Assembly: GCA_016748015.1 (NCBI GenBank)
Contig: JAAOMT010000295.1
Coordinates: 192,604 to 256,603 of the forward strand
Source: Geosiphon pyriformis
Taxonomy: Eukaryota > Glomeromycota > Glomeromycetes > Archaeosporales > Geosiphonaceae
Length of the DNA: 64,000 nucleotides
Direction: 5' to 3'
Shown: positions 43,321 to 54,049 of the stretch, piece by piece
Layout: every line of letters begins with the position of its first letter
Position numbering within the stretch: the first letter of the stretch is position 1
The notes under the pieces: generated by a model
The model's input: the letters and a program-made list of their open reading frames with translations, nothing else
Databases searched by the model: none
What the model was told of the DNA's origin: nothing
Position numbers and translations under genes: made by a program

Positions 43321-43499
43321 AATACTACAACAGTAACTTCAAAGTGGCAACCACATTTAATACAACAACTCTAAAATATTATTAGTCAATTTATACTTAC
43401 TACAAGCAAAAATTTGATATTTAGAATGGAATTAAAATTTTCAAGAAATTACTATATTAATATATTAAAAACTGTATTAATAATTATCTTTTTGAAAAC

Positions 43500-45100
43500 T
43501 ATAATATTTCAGAAGTTAAAAACCATTTCTATAAAAATTTATTGTATTATTTTTACTTAAAAACTGAAAACTTTAACAGTAAAATACCTGACACTTACTT
43601 TCAAAAACTCAACTTTAACATTATTCAATATTGTAAAAAAATATATATAGTACAGTTCAAATATCTTCTTAACTTTAAATCAGAACCAGAAAATAGCAAC
43701 AAAAAAAAACAAAAGAAAAAAACATCTTGAATTAGCCATACAACTCACAATACACCAAAAATAACTGCCAAACATCTGCAAACACCAAAACAAAAAACTA
43801 GTGTCAAATTACCACTTTCTATTACATTATTTTTACTTTTATTTGCTTAATTACAAATACCAAATTCATTTTTTATTCAGTTTTTAAGACCAAAAAATTT
43901 CACTTTATTAAAAAGCCCTACTCTATAACCAAAACCAATATCTACTAGTGCCAATCTTTTTAACTATTTAGCCAAAAACCAAAGTAATTATTCTAAATAC
44001 TTAAGTAACAAAAAAACATTTCTGAAGTCACCAAAGAAAAAAACACCAAAAATGAAAATACCAAAAACATGATAACCACCTACATTGCAAAAATTACTGA
44101 ATTTACTGGAAAAAATACTGACACCAGCTCACAAAAATAACTTGGCAAAGTTCAAAAAACAAGAGATGTAAATAGATAGAATATAGCAAAAATATTAAAA
44201 GCAATTCTATATTTTTTACAAGAAATAACAGATAAATAATTTAAAAACTTGGCCAAATTTTTCAAAAGCTGACAAGCATTTAAAAATGCTTTTCTGGAAC
44301 AATTCACTAACAACAACACTTTTATTACCCTTTAAAACAAGAACTTTTTGAATTTGTTATGATTTATTTTAGAAAATTCAACAAATTTTTTTGACAAATT
44401 TGATAATTAGAAACCAATAAGTATTATTTTAATGCTCAAATCTTGGACCAATTCATAACCAGATTAAAAAATAAATTAATCAAAAAAGTTTGTTTTTATG
44501 CTTTAGCAAACTTAGTTATAGTCATTTAACATACAAAAAACTATAAAATGGCTATAAAAAAAGCTAATTACATTAAACTTGTGAATTTTACAATTAAAAA
44601 AACCAGCTTAGCAGCTAAAAAAAAATTAATCAATTAACAAAAAAAGTCAAAAACTATTTTATCAACCAATTAACAACAACAACAGCAACAACAAAAATAT
44701 TAACTCTTATAATAATAAAATTCAAGCAACTTCTTATTATTAAACAGCCAAAACCAAAGCTGTTATTATTGTAAAATTTTAGGACATTAAAAATAAAATT
44801 GCAAAAAATGCAAAGAGACTAATAACAAAAGAATAATTAATGTTATTTTTAACCTTAGCAATTATATAACCAACTTCTGTTACCAACTTATTACTTATCA
44901 AAATCTCAATATTAAAACAACTCTTATTAATCTACCTTACAACTTATTTAACAACAATATTTATAATCCCCTGTTTAGCAATATTAAGTATCTGTCTAAA
45001 AATTGGTTTAACAAAACCAATTTGTAACAAACAATAATAGATTTAATTCCAACAACCAATTAATTTTTCAAAATCCAATTCAACAAAGATTTACACATTA
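43500..45100 (+). pseudogene. E5 gag (decayed)
   Basis: Gag can be placed by its CCHC knuckle at 44761-44802, read as CYYCKILGH, a stop, K, a stop, then NC: the C-X2-C-X4-H-X4-C spacing is kept with two stops inside. Upstream, a Gln/Asn-rich tract (CAACAACAACAGCAACAAC, near 44680) recalls the Gln-rich tract of the other gags. Upstream of that the frames are short. The N-terminal limit is uncertain. Confidence 0.55.
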
Positions 45101-45329
45101 CTATACTTAATTTAGCTATTTTATAATACCAGAAGAATCGAATTTTTAGCAAACTGCACTTTTTAAAAGTAAAAATATAGTCTCAAAACAAACTCCTTTC
45201 AGTAATACAATTTTACTAACTAAAATTGCCCAAAATACCAACCTCTTAAAAATATTTTCATTTAAATTTGAAGCAAATGAATTATTATCTTTATTTAACA
45301 ATACAATTATTACAGAACAAAAAGCAATT

Positions 45330-45560
45330 ACAGCTATATATACAAAAACTGAAGTTAAAAAAAACCAATTCAATTAATTTTAAACAGTAAATTTATTAAA
45401 AGCATTATTATTTATCAGTTAATATAACAGCTGTAATAAAATGTTAACAAATTTGCTTAAACAGTCATTATTATAACAGATAATATGAAAAAAACTTCAA
45501 TAGGAAAAATTAACAACTTTCTATTTATTATTGATAGAATTACCATTCTAATTAAAGTTC
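45330..45560 (+). pseudogene. E5 retropepsin remnant
   Basis: After a frame slip in an A run near 45360, the frame reads IQLILNSKFIKSIIIYQLI, matching LILDSGSVGSIITKQLM of E1. The catalytic DSG is NSK. Then comes TSIGKINNFLFIIDRITILI, matching TPIGEIDNFPFEVNGIIIPI of E3. The domain is identified but inactive. Confidence 0.65.
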
Positions 45561-46440
45561 TTATTATAAATGCATCTTAATATTAAGCTCTTGTCAAAAA
45601 AAATAGAACAAAAAATTTTTAAAGAAACCAATAATTAGAACAAAATTCATTATTTCAAATCAGAATTATGAAAACAGCCACCATATATTTCACTCAAATA
45701 CAAAAATTACAACAAAAAACTTTTATTAATAAAAGCTTATATATTACCAAAAAAAAAAATATGAGATATGTATTTGTTATTACTACAAAGTTTGCTACTG
45801 GGAACAATTTGAATACTCTAAATGAAGTGGAAAATAAAACAACACTTTTTGTTTTACTTGTAAAAAACTATTATTTAAAGAATACAACTGAATCAATATT
45901 GCAATAAAAAGAAAAGTATGCAATTAAACCTGCCAATATGTTTTTTAAATATCAAAAAAAGTCTACAAAGGAACTTTCTTTAATGCAATATACAATAGTA
46001 TTCTTAAAAAACTTTATAATTATTTACATAATGCTGAAATGATCTATAATCTTGTGATAATCTTAATTAATAAAGCCACTTAAAAAAATGTTTATTAAAT
46101 AAAAGAAGCAAAATATATTAAATACATTATAAAATTAGCTAAATTTAACTATAAAGATAAAATAGAAACATATTACTAAATCACAAGTCACACATATCTG
46201 ACCAAAAAAGTTTAAATTTAATAATTAAAGCAAATAAATATTCAATTATGTAAAGAATGCATTATGTTTTATAATAACCAATAGTATTCAAAATGCTATG
46301 TTCTTAGTATTTTTTTGTTCAATAAAAATAACCAGAAGTAAATCAAATTTGAAAAACTCAAACCAAAAAAAAAACTGCCAACCATATTGATTTATCTGTT
46401 TGAAAATCAACCAGTCTTACAACTTAAATATTTTGACAAT
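45561..46440 (+). pseudogene. E5 region between protease and dUTPase (decayed)
   Basis: A 79-codon open frame (45668-45907) and flanking sequence occupy the place of the Cys-rich region and acidic linker in E3. A few cysteines can be read in broken frames, but I could not line them up confidently. Confidence 0.4.
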
Positions 46441-46449
46441 AATGGTCAA

Positions 46450-46880
46450 AGAATCAAATCAAAAAAAGCACACGAAATTAATACTGAATATAATTTACAA
46501 TATTTAGACAAAAATATTTTGGTTAAAAAACCAAAGTCTCTAATAAAAATCAGTTTTTAAAATACTATCAAGAGCAATAATTCAAATTGCTTTCTGATTA
46601 TTATTGACAAGCAAAAAAATCAATGTTAGAGAAAAAATTATAGATGCAGGATACATTAGAAATATCACTATCATGTTACAAAATAAAACCAAAAAACTAT
46701 TCAAAATTAAGTATGCTGAAAAAATTGCCTAAGCAATTTACTTATCTTTAATTAATATTTCGAGTTTACAATCAGTTAATCAAAAAAAACAATTAGACAA
46801 AAGTAACAAAAAAACCTAAGGCTATAATTCAACTAGACAATTCACAGTTTTAGTAAATATAGCTTTTAAAACACAGAATA
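46450..46880 (+). pseudogene. E5 dUTPase-like domain (decayed)
   Basis: With frame changes, the motifs can be followed: I region as INTEYNLQYLDKN (DAGFDLRYPGKD in relatives); the core strand as FKILSRAIIQIAF; III as EKIIDAGYIRNITIML; IV as EKIAQAIYLSLINIS; and V in the area of YNSTRQ. Motif III and IV are the clearest. Because E5 is diverged from E2/E3, finding the domain at the same place, between protease and RT, suggests it was in their common ancestor. Confidence 0.6.
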
Positions 46881-47379
46881 AATCTTACCAAATTCTCTGA
46901 CTTTTACAACCAATTATTATCTTATTTTTTAGAAAATATCACGAAATTTACATTTGTTCAAAACCCACTACTACTTAACAAATTTTTAAGTTAAATAAAC
47001 AAATTTGTTTAAAACATGAAATTTTAATTTCAAATATGTATATTTCAAAAAAAATAAAGAAATTCCAGATTATTTTTTATAATTTCAACAAACACTTCAT
47101 CATTTTATTAAATAAATTAGAAATTAAAATTATATATAGCAATATTTTTTAGAATAAAACTTTCAGATTGTTTTTAATTTTATTAAAATTATGAGACATA
47201 TACTATTTTCAAATCCAAATATTATTTTTAATATTGAAAACTATCATATCATTAAAGAAAAACTTTTTTAAATCAACATCTCTTGAAACTCCAACAACAA
47301 AAACAATTAAAACAGTTAATTATTGCTAAAGACAACAATAATCTTGAAAAAACTAATATTGTGCAACATTAAATTTACA

Positions 47380-48680
47380 TAAAAGATGCTTTACCAAAAT
47401 GCTAACAAATCTATTAAATCTTATCTGCCAGCTATTAATTCATTAAAAAAAAAGTTCAATAAATGTTCAACAATAAATTTATTTAATCATTAAGAAGTTT
47501 ATAAGCCTTATCAGTGGTTTTTATCAAAAAAAATAAAAAAATCAGATTTTGTGTAAACTATTATTAACTAAATAATGTTATAATAAAAAATGCCTGCCTA
47601 CTACTAAGAATTAATAATATGCTGAATGTTTTAGAAAAAGCCAAATTTTTTTCAACTTTAGACTTGGAAAGCAGATACTAGTAAGTTGAAATAAATCTAA
47701 AAAACTGCCTTAAAATAGCATTTACCATACAAGAAAAAAACTAAAAATTTAATATTATGCTTTTTAAATTCTATAATATACTAGCAACATTTTAGTAACT
47801 AATAAATATTGTCTATAAAAAACTTCTATGACAATTAGTAGTTGTCTATCTTAACAATACTAATATCTATACTTTAACTTTTGAAGTTTATCTAATCTAC
47901 TTGTAAAAAGTATTTTAATAATTACAGAAAGCAGGATTAAAGCTAAACATCAAGAAATATTACTTTAAAAAAACAAATCTAATTTTCTTAAAATATATTT
48001 TTAATAAAAAGAGAGTTTAACCAAATCCAAAAACAATTAATGTTGTCAAAAATTTTAAAATTCTCTGAAATATTACAGAATTAAAAAGATTTATTAGATT
48101 AACTTCTTATTATTAAAAATTCATCAAAGAATTTTTTGAAATTGCCAACTACTTAATTATTTAACCAACAAGGATATAAAATATTAATGAACACAAACTT
48201 AACAACAAGTATTTAATACTTTTAAAAAAAAACTCATTATAATCTCAATTTTTACCTACTTAAATTTTAGTAAAAGATTTCAGTTAGCCACTAATGCTTC
48301 ACATATAGTTTTTGGCACTATCTTATCATAATTAAATAACAATAACAATAAGTAAGTAATCACATATGCCAGTAGAACATTCAAGTCAACAGAATTCAAA
48401 TATGGCTCAACTGAATTAAAAGCAACAGTCATTATTTGAACTTTCAAACACTTTCAGTAATACTTCAAAAATGAACACCAATTTGATATTATTACTAATA
48501 ATATCAGTCTAAATAGTTTAACAAGAAAAGTTTTGAACTTAATTTAAAACAATCTTAATAGACTAATTTTTTAGCCAATTATAAATACATTGTGCACCAC
48601 AAACTAGAAAAATTATACACAAATGTTAATAGTTTTTTCAGAATAAGACAAGATTAAAACTTATATCAACAACTTAACAA
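47380..48680 (+). pseudogene. E5 reverse transcriptase and RNase H (decayed)
   Basis: The RT core reads AKFFSTLDLESRY (47640, first Asp kept), then VVVYLNNTNIYTLTFE (47840), where YxDD is YLNN, and AGLKLNIKKYYFKKTNLIFL (47935). RNase H follows as FQLATNASHIVFGTIL and ITYASRTFKSTEFKYGSTEL (48280-48410). Stops are frequent but the frame is mostly constant. Asp-to-Asn changes show that it is inactive. Confidence 0.72.
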
Positions 48681-48899
48681 TTCAACAAACAAATTAGTAA
48701 CAAAACAATAAATTTTGAAAATTATAACAATATCAAAAACTATTTAAAAACTCTCAACATACCAGAAAATTGGTTTTTAATTAAAAATACTAATTACAAA
48801 ACCAAGCAAAACATGTCTTTATTCACCACAACAAAATCTATAACTGAAATTGCAAAAACCCAACAAATTTACTCAGATTAATTCAACAAAATAAAAAAA

Positions 48900-49960
48900 A
48901 ACAATCCTATACAATATTTATACAGACTTTTTATTAGCATATTTAAGAAAAAATAGTACAATCTAAAAACACTTGAACATTATTTTTGGCCACACATATA
49001 TTAAAACATTTGACAATATATAGAATTATGTAATAATTTCAAAAAAAAGAAGAAACTCATTTTATTAAATCTTTAAATCTAATCAAAATTAAACAATCTT
49101 TTAACAAAATAAGAATCAATTTAGTCGAACTACTACTTATCACAACCCAAAGAAACTATTATATTGCAATTGTAATAAATTATCTTATCAAATAACCTAA
49201 AATTAAAGCCATCTAAAGAGCAGACACAAAATCAGTAGCAAATTTTATTTACAAAGACATTATTTGTAAACATAGATGTTCAATTAAACTCTTATCTAAT
49301 CAAAAAACACACTTTGTAAACAACTTGATATAAGATATTTGTAAACAATTTAATGTTAAAAAACTCTTATTATTACCTTATCACCTCTAAACAAATAGAT
49401 TAATAAAATAGTTTAATTAAATATTGTGTAAATTATTAGCCAAAGTTTTAACTAATTTTGAACAGAAATGAGATATTTTTATTTTATTAGTGTTATTAAT
49501 ATATAGAATACTAAAACAAAATACTACAAATACACATTTTTTAATTTGACTTATGGAAAAATAAATATTACCAATTAATTTCATCATAAAAACATACATT
49601 ATGCAACCAATTAATAAAAAAAACTTTCAAGAAACATTTCAATAAAAAGCCTATATCTTGCTTAATACTTTGGAAGAAAAAAAACAAATAGCAACTACTT
49701 ATATTAAACATTTTTAAGCTCAATAAAAAAAATGGCATGACAATAAATTGCCATTAATTAACAATAAATTCAAAAATTAGAAACAAAGTTCTTCTATACA
49801 GAACTAAGGCTAAAAAACAATGGAGTGAAAGATTCAAGCATAAATAAAATAGACTATTTTATATTTACAAAATCTTAAACAATAGATTATACAAGTTAAA
49901 ACTTAATAACAAAATTCTAGCCAAAGTTATATATAAAAATTGATTAAAAAACTATTATTT
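48900..49960 (+). pseudogene. E5 integrase (decayed)
   Basis: The core reads IRINLVELLLI (first Asp replaced by Asn) and RADTKSVANFIYKDIICKHR. It goes on with SIKLLSNQKTHFVNNLI, where the second Asp is Asn, and LLLPYHL, a stop, TNRLIK near 49370-49410, where the Glu is Lys. This parallels IQRADAESIAEFIHQDLICQ of E3. The zinc-binding N-terminal region near 48960-49030 is poorly preserved. Confidence 0.68.
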
Positions 49961-50940
49961 TAGAAACAATCCTGAATTATTAATTCCACAAATTAGTACA
50001 CATTCTTTTTTAATTAATTTTAAAGATATTTTTTAAAATTTAAAACCAATAGTTGTAATAAAACAACAACTAAACTTGAATATTTAATTTATTTTATTAG
50101 TATTTTTTTTATTTTATTAGTATTTTTTTTAAAATAATACAGAAACATTAAGCAAAAATAGTAAAATAACTACCAGAAAATATCTAAAACCAAAAATATA
50201 TAAAATTTTTATACCAAAAATAATTTCTTTTTTATTTTTCAAAATTTATTTAATTTTAATTTAACTTTATAATACTTATTTCCTAAAACATTCAACAAAT
50301 ATTTCAAAAATTAATTTTAGCTTTAAAAATACTTTTAGACTTATTAATAACAATTAATAGAAGTCAAATCAATTATATTTAAAAAAAAACTACAGCTTTA
50401 GTAGTAAATAATTTCTAAAGATATTACTTGTATAGAAAAAACACAAAAAATTATTTTAAAAATCAATTACCAGAATTTTTGAAGCAAGTTTTAAAAAAAA
50501 ACTTATTATTTACATTTTTTAACATTTTTTTAAATGCCATAATACAATAAAACTTTAAATATGTTTTAATGAAAACAGTAAATATAACTTTAGTTATTAA
50601 TATTTTCAAATTGAAAAAACATTACACCAATAAAAACTAAAACTTAAAACAACTAATCTTACTTTCAAAGCAATACAGAAACAAATTCACAACAAATTCA
50701 AAACAGTAACTGAATTAACAAACACTTATTACAAATTTAGAGTAGTTTATAAACTTTATAACCTATTTAATATTTTTGAAAATGTCTTATAGAATTCAAT
50801 ATTCTAACCAATAAAGATTCAATACATTAGCAAACTCACAAAACTGAAATTTCAACAATTTTCAGACCAAATTACTTTAATTATTTTGAACTACTATTTT
50901 AATATTACAAATAATGCTTGAACTTTAACAGAACTTAATC
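49961..50940 (+). other. E5 3' internal region, no clear gene
   Basis: AT-rich sequence between integrase and the 3' LTR. In E2 and E3 this place holds a small hydrophilic ORF; near 50640-50940 broken frames with Gln and Asn runs (QYRNKFTTNSKQ) may be its remnant, but the match is not firm. Confidence 0.4.
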
Positions 50941-50955
50941 TTAAGAAGAAAATTA
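50941..50955 (+). promoter_or_regulatory. E5 polypurine tract
   Basis: AAGAAGAAAATTA directly precedes the 3' LTR and is absent in front of the 5' LTR, as expected for the plus-strand primer. Confidence 0.6.
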
Positions 50956-51943
50956 TGTTATCAATGGAATTTTAATTATTAATTAGCATAAAATTATTTT
51001 ATAATTCTTATCATTAATTAGCATATATTATTATTATTCAAATTATCACTTATTATTTAATTAAAAATTATCAAAGATTGTTATTTAATTAATAATTTAA
51101 TTTGTATAATAGAAAATAAAATAATCAAATTACACAATATTTGAACTATGTAACAATTAAGAATTTACCAAAATTTGTAGAAATTTGCCAAAATAATAGA
51201 TAGTTTACCAAAATAATTAATAGTTTGATAAAATAATTTGTAGTTTGTTAAAATATATTTTTAGTTTGTTAAAATCATAGCAAAAAAAAAAGTTTAAGTT
51301 CATAAATTAGTATTACAACAAGTTGTATAAAAAAAAGGCTTTTTTCTTTGAGAAAATGTATTTTATTTTCTTTAAAATTATTTTATTATAAATATTTTTT
51401 TCTAAATTTATTCTCATTTAGTACAATTCAAAAAATAAAATATTCTTAAAAAATCAATTTCTTTAATAATTACACTTGATATTTTCCAAAATTCAACTAA
51501 TATTTTGAAATTAATTAGCTACCAATTTCAATAAACTATTAGTAATTCTAGGTCTGAACTCGAAACAATTCTCTTAACAAAATCTCACTTTTTTTATATT
51601 TCTTTTATTTTCTTTTATTTTTCTTATTATAATTATTAAAATAATCTATAGATAAGATTCATGTAGAAGAGTTGACTTTTACAGCAAAATAACTACACAT
51701 TTTTAGTAAGCTTCTAGATAAACAATTTTTGAAAAAAAGTTAACATTTATTACAATGTAATTATACAAAGTAACTGGTACAGAATTGGTTATTTTATTTA
51801 TAAGTCTAGCAATTCAAATTATAAAAAATAATTTGAAAATAAATTTAGTTATTAAAAATTCAATTATTTTCAGAAAATGTAAATCAAACAGCAAACAGAC
51901 ATTAATAACATTTATGAAAAAAGACCAAAAATCTCTAATAATA
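50956..51943 (+). repeat. E5 3' LTR
   Basis: This 988 bp partner of 42329-43299 begins TGTTATC and ends CTAATAATA. The two are still alignable throughout with many transitions, suggesting an old insertion. Confidence 0.87.
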
Positions 51944-52573
51944 AGAGATAAAATTGCTATTTTTTTTGATTTTTGGCCAATTTAACTAGAAAACTGCTCT
52001 AATCTTCTGTAGTAACTGCTATTAATGTTGATAATAAAAATTTTATAACATTATTACTATTTGGTTTATTAACTATCAGTAATTACTTTTTATAATAGAA
52101 AACCTTAAATTAATTAAAATATTCTAATATTTGAATCCTATTTTTACACTTGTTTGTATTGATGCAATTAAAAATAGAATCATGAAACTCTATGTTTTGA
52201 GTAGACAAAAATTAAGAGTAAGTATTATTTATATTATAAAATATCTTTTTTCTTTTATTTATACTTATAATATAATAAACATACTTAAGTACTATTAAGT
52301 CCAAAATTTTTTTTACATTAAATTTTTGAATATCTTTTAATAACAAAGTCTTTGTTTTTATTATCATTTATTATATTAATAACAATTGAGACTTTTAACA
52401 AACAATAATTGATTTTGGACTAATGAGTAAATAACATGATAAAATAAACATTGTAACCAGATTTTTTAAAGTATTAAAAGATTATAGAATTATATTAAAA
52501 ATACATACATATATTTTTGTATGAATTTGGATTAATCAATAACCAATAATAAGATTGGCATATTACATAGTAT
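51944..52573. other. AT-rich, nothing recognised
   Basis: No frame longer than chance and no repeat shared with other parts of the window were noticed. Confidence 0.45.
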
Positions 52574-53016
52574 ATTAGTATTATTTGTAACTTAGAGTTA
52601 TCATAGTGCTCATATTATTAAAAATTACATTTTCTTAATATTGGCTTAAATTGGTTTTTATTATTGAATTTTTGGTATTAGTATTATCTAAAATTTAGAG
52701 TTATCACAATGCTCATATTATCAAAAATTACATTTTTTTAATATTGGCTTAAGTTGGTTTTTATTATTGTTTCAGAGCTGAATTTTAGCATTAATATTAT
52801 CTGAAGCTTAAAGTTACTATAGTGTCCATATTATCAAAAATTATATTTTTTTAATATTAGTTTAAGTTGGTTTTTATTATTGTTATAGAGCTAAATTTTC
52901 AGCATTAATATTATTTGAGGCTTAAAATTATTATAATGTCTATATTATTAAAAACTGCATTTTTTTAATATTAGCTTAAATAGTTTTTATTATTGTTTTG
53001 AGCTGAATTTTTAGCC
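52574..53016 (+). repeat. Tandem array of four units of about 112 bp
   Basis: Units start at 52574, 52677, 52790 and 52904, each beginning ATTAATATTAT or ATTAGTATTAT. Each contains TTAGAGTTATCACAATG-like and TTAATATTGGCTTAAGTTGG-like words. Lengths are 103, 113, 114 and about 112 bp. They differ mostly by transitions. No protein frame runs through them and they match no other part of the window. Confidence 0.85.
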
Positions 53017-53635
53017 AAAAAAGTTAAAAAAAAAGTTTAAGAAAGAGTTATATTTATCTTTTTTTTATATGAATTTACCATTAATTTTATTAGTTATAAC
53101 TTAATTTTTTTTTAAAAGCTTCTTGTTATTACTTTTAATAAGTTGCAAATAATAATACTTTTATAAAAAAGTTAACAAAAAAATTAAAAAAAAAAACATT
53201 CAATAAAACTCAAAATATTTTTGATTTTAATGCTTTAATCATATTTTAAGCTTTTTAAATACATTTGTAATATATATTAAATTAAATACTATAAACCTAT
53301 TTTGAATTGTCCCACCCAGTAGAATTTTACTTATAACATAGTCAAAAATAGGTTATTTCTTAAATCAATAAGTTATTTATTTCTGATTTTATATATTTTA
53401 AATACAAAAATTTCAACTATATATTTATAGGCATTAAATACTCTTACTAATACTTATATTAAATTTTATTAATATGCTATTTTACACAATTAGTAAGTTG
53501 TTTTTGATAAAATTGCTAAATTTTTTGAACTATTTAAGAATATTATAATCAAAATATTAGCCAGTTTAAATAATACTGCCTTTTCAATTATTTTTTTCTT
53601 TAATATTATTTTTAATTATATTAAAGACATGATTA
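53017..53635. other. AT-rich spacer
   Basis: Mostly A/T. A less biased patch near 53308-53345 (GTCCCACCCAGTAGAATTTT) stands out but was not identified; it could be a terminal piece of a DNA transposon. Confidence 0.4.
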
Positions 53636-53884
53636 ATGATAATAAATCTAATAAAGTATTATATTTTTGATTGTATTTATTTAGTTATTTATTTAATACA
53701 TTTAATATTAGATCTATTATTTATTACAGTGGCTAGAACAACAAAAAAAAAGTTAGTTAAATATTATTTTAAAACAAATACAACTGTAATGCACTGTATT
53801 GTATTAAATTCAAGAAAAAAATTTCATTATTTTACAAAGAAGGAATTTTTGGATGACAATATTAATAAAATAAAAGAATTGTAA
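53636..53884 (+). pseudogene. Possible decayed BED-type zinc finger
   Basis: The 82-codon frame has, after a hydrophobic start, the segment ARTTKKKLVKYYFKTNTTVM, then HCIVLNSRKKFHYFTKKEFL and DDNINKIKEL. The spacing of an aromatic KYYF, a Cys followed by a lost second Cys (here Ser), a basic aromatic KKF, and an L-x3-NINKIK end recalls BED fingers (W-K-Y-F, C-x2-C, H-x3-5-H) found at the start of hAT transposases. Second Cys and both His would be lost. It is a weak call; the hydrophobic part is probably unrelated. Confidence 0.35.
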
Positions 53885-54049
53885 ATTATTAATTTATTTA
53901 AATAGTTTTATTTTCCAATTTTTATATAATAAATAAATCTTTAGAATGTATACTCTCTTTAAAACAGAGTATACACTAAACATTATATTAATATTAAATA
54001 ACAGTTTTTTGTTAAATGACAATTTTAATAATATTATAGTATTAAATAT

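Larger units (their letters stand above)
42329..51943 (+). mobile_element. E5: old Ty3/gypsy element with dUTPase-like domain
   Basis: E5 is a plus-strand LTR element of about 9.6 kb bounded by direct repeats at 42329-43299 and 50956-51943. Its interior has the same domain order as E2 and E3 (CCHC gag, protease, dUTPase-like, RT, RNase H, integrase), but heavily decayed to AT. LTR sequence differs from that family, so it is a separate, related lineage. Flanks ataa (left) and agag (right) do not give a convincing duplication. Confidence 0.85.

Noticed and set aside
43542-43730. Plus-strand 62-residue ORF as a separate gene
   Set aside because: It sits in the decayed E5 gag region, is short and AT-driven, and has no feature of its own.
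45146-45373. Minus-strand hydrophobic ORF of 75 residues
   Set aside because: It lies antisense to the E5 segment leading into the protease and is explained by AT bias.
49417-49599. Minus-strand 60-residue ORF
   Set aside because: Antisense to the E5 integrase.
53308-53345. Host gene fragment or conserved element
   Set aside because: The patch is less AT-rich than its surroundings, but it is too short and matches nothing I can name.
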